From positions 1-28,967 of the IMG/VR virus record IMGVR_UViG_3300013102_000788: 28,967 nucleotides of DNA. One strand, written 5' to 3'. Under the pieces are notes generated by a model that made no database searches, was not told the origin of the DNA, and worked only from the letters and a program-made list of their open reading frames with translations. Made by a program: the position numbers and the translations under genes. Numbering within the stretch: position 1 is the first letter of the stretch; every line of letters starts with the position of its first letter. The stretch is from a virus. This document shows, piece after piece, positions 1-5,379 of this stretch.

Positions 1-753
1 TCAGTTCTCTTTAGCTATTTTGTACATCTGCCAACCCGTGATACTACTACTGGTCGCATCAAGAGTAATTGCGGTTTTAGATGCCTCTTGCCAGCCTCTG
101 ATATAATCAGATTGGATATTGTGAAACAAACTCCATGACTTCTCTCTGGGCTCCAGAACTTTTCTTCCTGCACCGTATGCTGATAAAGAGAGATCAATTA
201 CACCGTAAATTAAATCTGCCTGCTTATTACCATAACCCAGCTTTTTTGCAGCTAATCTGTACGCATCTCTCAGGGTTCCTGATTGTTCTTCACGGAAAAG
301 AAGATAATACCCGTTTTCGTATATATTATTTAACCCATGAGCAATCATCGGAGCTCCATATGCAGCACATGCTAGCCCCAGCGATCCAACGCATAAACTA
401 GCCCCACCATAAACTTGTGCTCCGCCTGCGACGAAACCAATCTGCTTGAGAGCAATAGTCGTTGTTGTCTGGTTTTTTTCAACAACTATAAATATTTTTG
501 CTCGGTTAAAGGTAAGCAGATCATCCTGTTCATGGAGATGTCGTATCTGTTCGTCAAGAATTTGAATCCCCCCGAGAAAGGTTAGGCAGTGGGATTCGAT
601 CTCTCTTTTCAAACGGCCTACGAGCTGTTGAGTTTCAAAAAACATACCAGAAGTGCCATAAAGTAAATGCTTAGCGGAAATTTGCTCTGTAAGATGCTCA
701 ATTTCTCGCACTTTATGCTCAAACTGACTTTTGTCACGATTATGGTTATACAT
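1..753 (-). CDS. DUF4225 family protein (island cargo)
   Basis: A complete 250-residue protein, with its stop codon on the first bases of the window. The N-terminal 100 residues are mostly helical and charged. Residues about 105-135 are a glycine- and alanine-rich hydrophobic stretch, followed by the motif AHGLNNIYENG (138-148) and, later, DLIYGVIDLSLSAYGAGRKV. These features match DUF4225 proteins as I remember them from enterobacterial islands. Their biochemical role is not established to my knowledge; the Gly-rich hydrophobic centre would fit membrane association. The ATG has a good Shine-Dalgarno (GGAGGT, 3 nt upstream). The gene has its own candidate promoter and is 480 bp from the next gene, so it looks like independent cargo. 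I do not assign a toxin or defence function. Confidence 0.75.
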   Translation of the reverse strand: MYNHNRDKSQFEHKVREIEHLTEQISAKHLLYGTSGMFFETQQLVGRLKREIESHCLTFLGGIQILDEQIRHLHEQDDLLTFNRAKIFIVVEKNQTTTTIALKQIGFVAGGAQVYGGASLCVGSLGLACAAYGAPMIAHGLNNIYENGYYLLFREEQSGTLRDAYRLAAKKLGYGNKQADLIYGVIDLSLSAYGAGRKVLEPREKSWSLFHNIQSDYIRGWQEASKTAITLDATSSSITGWQMYKIAKEN

Positions 754-781
754 TTGACCTCCATGTCACAAATACTGTTCA

Positions 782-809
782 ATAATACATTCGTTCAGAC
801 AACAATCAA
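782..809 (-). promoter_or_regulatory. Candidate sigma70 promoter of the DUF4225 gene
   Basis: On the minus strand the sequence reads TTGATT, a 16-bp spacer, then TATTAT, ending 28 bp before the ATG at 753. Both hexamers match the sigma70 consensus at four or five of six positions. This is pattern matching only. Confidence 0.4.
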
Positions 810-1190
810 TAGCCCTTTACGTATCAGTAATTGCGGCAGTAAGAGCGGGAAATTTTTATACAAAGTGCGCACAGCCACGTCATAAATAATCCCTACCGGC
901 TTTCTGTCCACGCCGTTCGCAATCAGACGACTCGGGTCCGATCCCCTATTCACTGAAGAAGTAAACAGCGATGGGGCGCTCAAACCCTGTCCATTAACAT
1001 GCTCGATCTTATCCGCTATATGAACCGACAAAACTCGGATTTCATAGACTGGAGAACGGTGCCATCGCTTATACAGCGTGGACTGCGCTGGATGAATGCC
1101 TGTTTCTCAAGGCCGGGAAACATGGTTAACGCCTATGATGGTTGGGATAACGTTGAAAGATCGGCTGACATGAAGGTGGACGGATGAAAT

Positions 1191-1212
1191 ATGGGTGGCG
1201 TAAGCCACCCAT
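1191..1212 (-). terminator. Perfect 9-bp hairpin, possible terminator of the regulatory genes
   Basis: ATGGGTGGC and GCCACCCAT pair perfectly around a 4-nt loop, 23 nt after the stop of the 51-residue ORF on the minus strand. The minus-strand downstream bases are ATATTTC, a weak U-tract, so termination is plausible but not certain. No U-tract follows on the plus strand. Confidence 0.45.
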
Positions 1213-1235
1213 AGTAACGAACTATATATACGCCT

Positions 1236-1391
1236 TCATGCTCGAGTGCCTTGCGGGCGATTTACCCCCACTAAATCTACAAGCTCATACAACAGAGTCG
1301 CCTCTTTCCCGGTAGTGAATAAATAGCCGGCAGCGAGTGCAAGCGCTCTGATTCTCATAAGCTCATTAACAGGATTAAGTTTTTGCTCCAC
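1236..1391 (-). CDS. Small 51-residue protein following the Rha-like gene
   Basis: An ORF with a GTG start, 5 nt after the stop of the Rha-like gene, so probably cotranscribed. The protein has a basic start and a hydrophobic helix (MRIRALALAAGYLFTTG), followed by an acidic helix (TLLYELVDLVG). AAGGAG lies 14 nt upstream of the GTG, which is long. Translation could instead begin at the ATG for residue 12, giving 40 residues. Codon structure is clean and the frame ends just before a hairpin. I do not recognise the family. It resembles small ORFs that sit behind regulators in P4-like islands, but this is context only. Confidence 0.45.
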   Translation of the reverse strand: MEQKLNPVNELMRIRALALAAGYLFTTGKEATLLYELVDLVGVNRPQGTRA

Positions 1392-1396
1392 AGAAG

Positions 1397-1993
1397 TTAA
1401 TGAATCTCCTTATCGAGATCACTACCGATAAAATCAAACTTCAATTGACTGAGGCTTTGAACCAGAGACTCCGCTTTCTCGAACAGTACCAGATCGTCCT
1501 GACGTTTACGCAAACGGCGGCCAGCATCACTTGAGTCTTCATCTGATGCTTTGCGGGCCACCGCCACGATATCTTGTAGCTCTTGGACAGAGTAATTGAG
1601 GTAACCATGAGCCTGGCGATCTAACTCTTCCATGTAGTCGTAAACCTTGGCCTGCAGTTCGTAGCTATAGCTCATCGCCATCAGACAAGCTTCGCGCTTA
1701 GGGTACTGGTAGCAGAGAAGCTCACGCCCAGTGCTATCACTATACTGAGCCAAAAATTTAGCTGAGTGTGCCTCACCCAAAACCTTCGGCGACTTGGCAA
1801 GGATGTGTTTGTGTTGAATCTTCGTATAGTGCTTGCATGGGAAAGTTAATCCTTCTGCTTCGGCTTTCGCTTTACGCTCGGCATTGATGTAATCGATCAT
1901 TTCCAGACTACTCATGGTTGGCGTAGAAATGCCGTGCTGGCCGATTTTAGGTTGAGCGAGTCCCTCCCCGGTAGGGGTATAAAATTTAGTCAT
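1397..1993 (-). CDS. Rha-like phage regulatory protein
   Basis: 198 residues. The segment from about MSSLEMIDYINAER (27-40) through HKHILAKSPKVLGE to YQYPKREACLMAMSYSYELQAKVYDYMEELDR (about 96-126) has the layout of Rha/antirepressor N-terminal domains: a helix-turn-helix-like first half, a GRE-tract strand, the PKRE motif, and a final helix ending in a dipeptide of acidic residues. The C-terminal 70 residues are helical and strongly charged, and are not recognised. Rha proteins were described from phage 933W-type prophages as interfering with growth in certain hosts, and many P4-like satellites carry relatives as regulators. The gene lies 103 bp behind AlpA and just ahead of a small ORF, so it is probably part of the element's control operon. 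Specific function here is inferred from family only. Confidence 0.6.
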   Translation of the reverse strand: MTKFYTPTGEGLAQPKIGQHGISTPTMSSLEMIDYINAERKAKAEAEGLTFPCKHYTKIQHKHILAKSPKVLGEAHSAKFLAQYSDSTGRELLCYQYPKREACLMAMSYSYELQAKVYDYMEELDRQAHGYLNYSVQELQDIVAVARKASDEDSSDAGRRLRKRQDDLVLFEKAESLVQSLSQLKFDFIGSDLDKEIH

Positions 1994-2096
1994 GATGATT
2001 TACCTGTCGTTAATTAGTTGGTAGCTGTCGCGACATAACGATCCTGCCAAAGGGTTATCGCAATTTCACGCAAGTTATTCGTAAAAGTATGCGTAG

Positions 2097-2297
2097 TCAG
2101 GCAACCTCCTTAAGTAAGTCTTCGATGCGCTGGTTAATCCAGTCATCAACTTCACTTTCAACGAAGGTAATGGAGCGCGAGCCAATTTTGATGGAAGAAG
2201 GGAATTTACCCTGACTCATTAGGCGGTAGAGCCAGGCCTTGCTGTAGCCAGTGCGCTTTTGTACTTCATGAAAACGAATTAGAGATGGTTGGGACAT
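2097..2297 (-). CDS. AlpA family helix-turn-helix regulator / excisionase-like
   Basis: 66 residues. The sequence LIRFHEVQKRTGYSKAWLYR (6-25) followed by LMSQGKFPSSIKIGSRS (26-42) and a final VDDWINQRIEDL helix is the compact winged-helix of the AlpA/Vis family (Phage_AlpA). P4 Vis and its relatives act as recombination directionality factors and transcriptional regulators of the island integrase. The length is normal for the family and the reading frame is intact, unlike the integrase. GGGGGT lies 4 nt before the ATG. The upstream 100 bp holds two identical palindromes that probably regulate it. Confidence 0.88.
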   Translation of the reverse strand: MSQPSLIRFHEVQKRTGYSKAWLYRLMSQGKFPSSIKIGSRSITFVESEVDDWINQRIEDLLKEVA

Positions 2298-2380
2298 GTA
2301 ACCCCCAGTTTAACTAATGCGTCCTTGTTAGACGCTGGTAGACAACGGGTAAAGGTTACCTTTGTAGATATCACAACTTC

Positions 2381-2412
2381 GGAATATTCCAACACACACT
2401 TGGAATATTCCA
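2381..2412 (-). promoter_or_regulatory. Two identical palindromic operators upstream of AlpA
   Basis: GGAATATTCC occurs at 2381-2390 and 2402-2411. Each copy is a perfect palindrome, and the second extends to 12 bp as TGGAATATTCCA. Their centres are 21 bp apart, two helical turns, so a dimeric regulator would bind both on the same face. A candidate promoter for alpA overlaps the left copy (minus strand TTGGAA, 16 bp, TATCTA). The pair sits 70-115 bp from the AlpA start and at the 3' end of the preceding gene. The binding protein is unknown. Confidence 0.55.
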
Positions 2413-2416
2413 CTTT

Positions 2417-3247
2417 TCATTTCTTATCGAGATCGACGCCTCGGAGCCATTTATCGATGGTTTTTCCTGATGGAAGCTTAAGCCCGAGCGTGTCAAAATC
2501 CTTATTGATTTCACTTTGACTGTTATCAAAGTGCTTTCGGGGATTGTTTACAACATCCTCATCTTTATAACAAAGATAAAGTAATGACTTAATTAGTTTA
2601 GCCATTGACGTTATCGTTTTATTTCCAACATTTTCCGTAACAACATTTTTAATACGGACTGATTCATCAGCCAGGCCAAAGAGATCAATATTCATCCCGC
2701 CATTGATTAGAATATCCAACTCATCCGCCATTATGACAAAATCGTCTGATGAAAATGTCCTCGCCTCATAAAAACAAGGCCCACTCACTTCAAATCCTTT
2801 AGTTGATAAATCCCACCCTTCGGTTTTTATATTCAAGTTATTTCGCGGATGTATAAGTTGAAAAACATCTGCTTTCTTAGAGTTCTCGAACGCAGGTAAT
2901 GTTAGCTCAGTATGTGGGATAGCAAACCATCCCTTAACATAATCGGCCCAGCAGGGTTGATCATCCTCGGCAGTGAAGAAATAAGCATTAGAATCCATAG
3001 ATATTAGATTATATCTAGAGGAATAATGCATAGTAAAACCTTCTGAATTGTCGTTTAACTCATCTAATAAACTATCAGATAGAGAGGCGTAAAAATAACA
3101 AATGCTATCAGCTTTTTTGCTCTCCTCATAATGTACGCAGAGTTGTAATACGCCTATTGCTGCATAGTGCAAAAGATCTTCCACTTCGCAACCTGATTTT
3201 TTGGCTGCCTGCTGAAGTGTATAATACTCCCTCTTTGGTAATGCCAT
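2417..3247 (-). CDS. Putative DNA-binding island protein of unknown function
   Basis: 276 residues. The first 40 residues (REYYTLQQAAKKSGCEVEDL, then LHYAAIGVLQLCVHY) read like a MerR/AlpA-type helix-turn-helix that opens many P4-like island proteins. The middle part is acidic, without motifs I recognise. The C-terminus (TSMAKLIKSLLYLCYKDEDV to the final SGKTIDKWLRGVDL) looks like a second helical module that could also contact DNA. The start is supported by AGGTGGTGAT, 3 nt before the ATG. It lies between the broken integrase and alpA. Composition is AT-rich like its neighbours. A regulatory role is inference; a cargo function cannot be excluded. Confidence 0.65.
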   Translation of the reverse strand: MALPKREYYTLQQAAKKSGCEVEDLLHYAAIGVLQLCVHYEESKKADSICYFYASLSDSLLDELNDNSEGFTMHYSSRYNLISMDSNAYFFTAEDDQPCWADYVKGWFAIPHTELTLPAFENSKKADVFQLIHPRNNLNIKTEGWDLSTKGFEVSGPCFYEARTFSSDDFVIMADELDILINGGMNIDLFGLADESVRIKNVVTENVGNKTITSMAKLIKSLLYLCYKDEDVVNNPRKHFDNSQSEINKDFDTLGLKLPSGKTIDKWLRGVDLDKK

Positions 3248-3569
3248 ATATCACCACCTAGTGTCCTCTGGTTTTGGGGGCTATGCCAGTCCGCAGAGGT
3301 GTACGGGTATTCGAAGATCAGCCTAGACATAGCCATTTCCTTTGGATGGATTATCGTCTACTGAGGTATACATGTCTAGAGTGAGCTGTATGCATAACCA
3401 GTAAATTGAAGACTATGACACAATTTTAGTCGTTTCCAGTTGCTCCAAGGCTGGTAAAAGTTGCTCCAACCTGAAAGCACGTATAATAATAAAAATAATA
3501 AGTTACCGTCATAAACATATATATGGAACAGCTGGAACAACTCCTTTTCATCGCACATGAGTAAAACGC
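3248..3569. other. 322-bp non-coding stretch with TGYTCCA repeats
   Basis: No credible gene. The right half carries AGTTGCTCCAA twice on the plus strand (3438-3448 and 3459-3469, 21 bp apart) and TGTTCCA twice on the minus strand inside GGAACAGCTGGAACA (3525-3539). The four copies of TGYTCCA point towards each other across an AT-rich tract. They could be binding sites or remnants of a replication or primase region lost from the island. Confidence 0.4.
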
Positions 3570-4251
3570 TTAGCCAGTGGTTTTATCAGCCAACTCACCG
3601 AGATAGTCAGCATACCATTGAAGCATCTCACGTCGCCCATCAATGTACTGAGCATGATTATAGGTACCACGTATTGTGTTTCTGTCAGAATGCGCCAGCT
3701 GCGCCTCTATCCAGGCAGAATTGAATCCCTGTTCATGTAACACAGTGCTCATGGTGTGCCTGAAGCCATGGCCAGTAGCTTGACCGGCATAGCCAATACG
3801 TTTAATCACCTTATTAATGCTGGCTTCGCTCATCGGCTTCCCAGCGTCATTACGCCCCGGGAGAACATACATTCCTCTACCTGCTATCTCTTTTAATTCG
3901 AGAAGCAGGTCCTTAGCTTGTTTGGGATAGGGACGAGATGTGGCCGGCGCATCTTCATGCGTTCTTATGGGATTTGCCAGAGATCTTTGCTCAGATCAAA
4001 TTCATGCCACTCAGCAGCATGAAGTTCGATGGTTCGGAAACTGAGTTATATAAGAAGCAGTGTCGTGATACGGATAATTTTACTACCACTATATGCGTCA
4101 ACAGCTTGTCTGAAGGGGCCAAGTTGAGCAGGGGAAAGATGAGGGAAATGATGCTATTTGGGGGATTTCAGAGCCCTGCCAAATCAGTGACCGGATTGTA
4201 CTCGGCCCTGCCGGTGATGGCAGCATAAGTGAATATGCCCACTCAGCACCT
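3570..4251 (-). pseudogene. int: P4-type tyrosine integrase, degraded
   Basis: The last 100 residues (3570-3872) are an intact reading frame with GHGFRHTMSTVLHEQGFNSA, LAHSDRNTIRGTYNHAQY and a C-terminal WYADYL, the catalytic Arg-His and Tyr region of P4-type integrases. Family sequence continues upstream in shifted frames: ERMKMRRPHLVPIP (around 3926-3964), TIELHAAEWHEFDLSKDLWQ (around 3971-4033), AVDAYSGSKIIRITTLLL (around 4050-4104) and GIFTYAAITGRAEYNP (around 4192-4239). Lesions I can place are frameshifts near 3925 and 4176, and stops TAA at 3965-3967, TAA at 4046-4048, TAG at 4154-4156 and TGA at 4243-4245. The N-terminal ~190 residues of a ~400-residue family member are missing. It stands 120 bp from the tRNA fragment in the normal orientation. 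It is non-functional unless the C-terminal piece has been reused. Confidence 0.88.
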
Positions 4252-4368
4252 AACCATTTAACAGAGCATGCTAAGCAAATTCACTCATTTTTCGGGGGTG
4301 ATGTCCCCAAGATGTCCCACAGCAGAAATCTGGAGAAAGCGAGAGAGACGTAACTCTCTGAAATTAAA

Positions 4369-4413
4369 TGGCACGCCCTGTAGGATTCGAACCTACGACC
4401 TACGGCTTAGAAG
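4369..4413 (-). other. tRNA-Arg(UCU) 3' fragment, attachment core (attL/attR)
   Basis: The minus strand from 4413 to 4369 reads as tRNA positions 32-76: anticodon loop CTTCTAA with UCU at 34-36, the 3' half of the anticodon stem (GCCGT), a variable loop, a T arm with paired GTAGG/CCTAC around TTCGAAT, an acceptor strand AGGGCGT, discriminator G and CCA. The bases before position 32 (ACGTT where ACGGC is needed) break the anticodon stem, and no D arm is found. A crossover in the anticodon loop with the 3' half duplicated is typical of tyrosine integrases. The full tRNA is expected at the far end of the prophage. Confidence 0.75.
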
Positions 4414-4474
4414 AACGTAGAGCAGCATTTAACGCACTGTATTTTCATTGTTTTTTCCGCGCTCGCGCCGGATT

Positions 4475-4546
4475 TGTGTCACTACGTGTCGTTGTATGCT
4501 TACGCGTTTCGTAATGATGCACCCATGCATGACACATCTATGACAC
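4475..4546. other. Phased GTGTC/GACAC motifs beside the att core
   Basis: GTGTC occurs at 4476-4480 and 4486-4490 (10 bp apart) on the plus strand. GACAC occurs at 4531-4535 and 4542-4546 (11 bp apart), inside the direct repeat ATGACACAKMK. Two inverted pairs with helical spacing, 60-130 bp from the attachment core, suggest integrase arm-type sites. Not verified by any known arm consensus. Confidence 0.35.
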
Positions 4547-4561
4547 AGAGAATGCACAGCC

Positions 4562-4584
4562 ATGCCGCCGGGCATAGCTATGCC
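4562..4584. repeat. Overlapping inverted repeats ATGCC/GGCAT/ATGCC
   Basis: ATGCC, GGCAT and ATGCC are separated by 4 nt each (GCCG and AGCT). The central GGCAT can pair with either neighbour, giving two mutually exclusive hairpins. The right one, GGCATAGCTATGCC, is a perfect palindrome followed by TTTT on the plus strand. It lies just after the stop of the UmuD-like gene. It may be a weak transcription end or chance. Confidence 0.3.
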
Positions 4585-4593
4585 TTTTCCACA

Positions 4594-4917
4594 TCACATC
4601 ACCGGACACCCGTCATCGTTAAACGCACGATTGATGAAGAACGATACCCGGCCCAGCACTTCTACCTCTTCCAGCGCTACACCTTCTATTGCCTCTCCGT
4701 CATCGGTGATGAGAGCCTTGCCCATGAGCTTGGCGAACTGGGTCCGGCCTTCGCACAAAATAAGCAGAACATCGCCGGGCGCGCTTTTGGCCGCAGGTTC
4801 AATGATGGCAAAGCCAATATCAGTTTCAAGCACCCTGCTCTCAGCACCCATGTTGCAAATCACTTCAGGCGAGAGCTGGCGCTCGACATAATCGTTCGCT
4901 GGTGACGCAAATCCCAT
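4594..4917 (-). CDS. UmuD-like (S24 fold) protein lacking the Ser-Met motif
   Basis: 107 residues. The start FASPANDYVERQL (3-15) matches the UmuD segment FPSPAADYVEQRI near its natural cleavage region. DIGFAIIEPA (33-42), APGDVLLILCEG (46-57) and FAKL (61-64) align with the S24 beta-core and the region of the catalytic lysine, K63 being the candidate. The Ser-Met element that should precede residue 33 is absent: the aligned stretch is ICNMGAESRVL. Self-cleavage is therefore unlikely, and it may act as a UmuD'-like subunit or antagonist. The ATG shares one base with the stop of the upstream gene (TAATG), so translation is probably coupled. Both genes follow a LexA box. Phage-borne UmuD relatives such as P1 HumD act in SOS mutagenesis, but the role here is inferred. 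Confidence 0.65.
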   Translation of the reverse strand: MGFASPANDYVERQLSPEVICNMGAESRVLETDIGFAIIEPAAKSAPGDVLLILCEGRTQFAKLMGKALITDDGEAIEGVALEEVEVLGRVSFFINRAFNDDGCPVM

Positions 4918-5156
4918 TATTGCACCCTCCCCATGTTGCGTAAGATCCAGTACCGGTTATCGCTGCCGTCGGTCGTCTTGTCAGCGAAGTCTTTTTGATA
5001 GCGCTCTATCCAGGCGTTCGCATCTTCGCGCGTATAGTGCCAGTTAAACTCCCGCAGCTTTTCAATGAAGCTGTCTGTGCTCAGGTAGCGATAACCCTTG
5101 GGGTTGAGCTGTATGGCCGCAACAAATGCGGCGTGGATATCGGCTGTGCGTGGCAT
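4917..5156 (-). CDS. SOS-controlled 79-residue phage protein, unknown function
   Basis: The protein starts MPRTADIHAAFVAAIQLNPK and ends NRYWILRNMGRVQ; it is mainly helical with two aromatic-rich helices. I chose the ATG at 5156 rather than the in-frame one at 5168 because GGAGGTGATC, an exceptionally long match to the 16S rRNA 3' end, directly precedes it. The upstream ATG has no such site and lies next to the LexA box. Similar short proteins occur next to UmuD-like genes in enterobacterial prophages as I remember them, without a proven role. It is the first gene behind the LexA box and overlaps the UmuD-like gene by one base. A link to DNA damage is inferred from regulation alone. Confidence 0.7.
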   Translation of the reverse strand: MPRTADIHAAFVAAIQLNPKGYRYLSTDSFIEKLREFNWHYTREDANAWIERYQKDFADKTTDGSDNRYWILRNMGRVQ

Positions 5157-5159
5157 GAT

Positions 5160-5166
5160 CACCTCC
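5160..5166 (-). promoter_or_regulatory. Very strong Shine-Dalgarno that decides the start at 5156
   Basis: On the minus strand GGAGGTGATC runs straight into the ATG at 5156. The 10 bases are fully complementary to the conserved 16S rRNA end (GATCACCTCC). This predicts very efficient translation once LexA is removed. Confidence 0.75.
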
Positions 5167-5172
5167 ATCAGA

Positions 5173-5192
5173 TACTGTATTTATATACAGTA
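5173..5192 (-). promoter_or_regulatory. LexA (SOS) box
   Basis: CTGTATTTATATACAG at 5175-5190 fits CTGT-N8-ACAG exactly. With the flanking bases the 20-mer differs from the ideal TACTGTATATATATACAGTA at one position. It lies 17 bp upstream of the ATG at 5156, so LexA bound here would cover the promoter of the two-gene minus-strand unit. The divergent gtr operon starts about 190 bp away. Confidence 0.9.
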
Positions 5193-5197
5193 ATACT

Positions 5198-5315
5198 GAT
5201 CGATCGCACCGATCAATACAACGCAAGATAAATTTACGCTTTCTTCAAGCAAAGCATGTTGACGGCTTTCTTCCTGTTTTTTGGCAGTAAAGAGCCCTTA
5301 GATCACGTAGTGATC
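5198..5315 (+). promoter_or_regulatory. Cluster of GATC (Dam) sites upstream of the gtr operon
   Basis: GATC occurs at 5198, 5202, 5211, 5301 and 5312. About 0.5 would be expected by chance in 118 bp. The last two form the arms of GATCAC-GTA-GTGATC, a hairpin-like inverted repeat. Two groups about 100 bp apart upstream of a gtr operon recall the Dam/OxyR phase-variable gtr promoters of Salmonella, where paired GATC sites overlap OxyR sites. I cannot place a clear OxyR consensus by eye, so the switch is an inference. Confidence 0.5.
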
Positions 5316-5338
5316 AGAATCGTCTTAAGTGTTACAAT
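5310..5338 (+). promoter_or_regulatory. Candidate gtr promoter
   Basis: TACAAT at 5333-5338 is a good -10 and would start transcription near 5345, leaving a leader of about 35 nt. The -35 position 17 bp upstream is GTGATC, a poor match that overlaps the GATC site at 5312. A promoter with a weak -35 inside a methylation site would fit control by an activator. A second -10-like TATGAT at 5357 is too close to the start codon. Confidence 0.35.
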
Positions 5339-5379
5339 TCTTTACGTTGAAAACTCTATGATTTTTTTAAGGATAGACA

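Larger units (their letters stand above)
754..1235. other. 480-bp stretch with no convincing gene
   Basis: This stretch holds the DUF4225 promoter at its left end and a perfect hairpin at 1191-1212. Short open frames exist on both strands (for example 999-1187 on the plus strand). They lack a recognisable domain, and I see no good ribosome binding site for them. It may be degraded former coding sequence between the regulatory genes and the cargo gene. Confidence 0.5.
1..4368. mobile_element. Decayed P4-like integrative island (partial)
   Basis: This is the part of an integrative element that lies directly downstream of a tRNA-Arg 3' end. Reading from the tRNA fragment it has a P4-type integrase pseudogene, an unknown putative DNA-binding gene, AlpA, a Rha-like regulator and a DUF4225 cargo gene, all on the minus strand. 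A tRNA 3' end followed at once by a P4-type integrase in the same orientation is the usual layout of such islands. The integrase has two frameshifts, four internal stops and no N-terminal part, so the island cannot mobilise itself. The left limit is outside the window. Island identity is inferred from the gene set. Confidence 0.7.

Noticed and set aside
999-1187. A 62-codon plus-strand ORF
   Set aside because: No Shine-Dalgarno, no recognised family and no neighbour in the same direction; left as possible gene debris.
3376-3558. A 60-codon minus-strand ORF with hydrophobic sequence
   Set aside because: It covers the TGYTCCA repeats and has low-complexity, AT-driven composition; no supporting context.
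3938-4228. A 96-codon plus-strand ORF
   Set aside because: It runs opposite to recognisable integrase fragments and has no own features.
4369-4440. A complete tRNA gene
   Set aside because: The anticodon stem cannot form and no D arm or 5' acceptor strand is found, so only the 3' part is present.
4474-4905. Plus-strand frames opposite the UmuD-like gene
   Set aside because: Both are antisense to a gene with recognisable family similarity and coupled translation.
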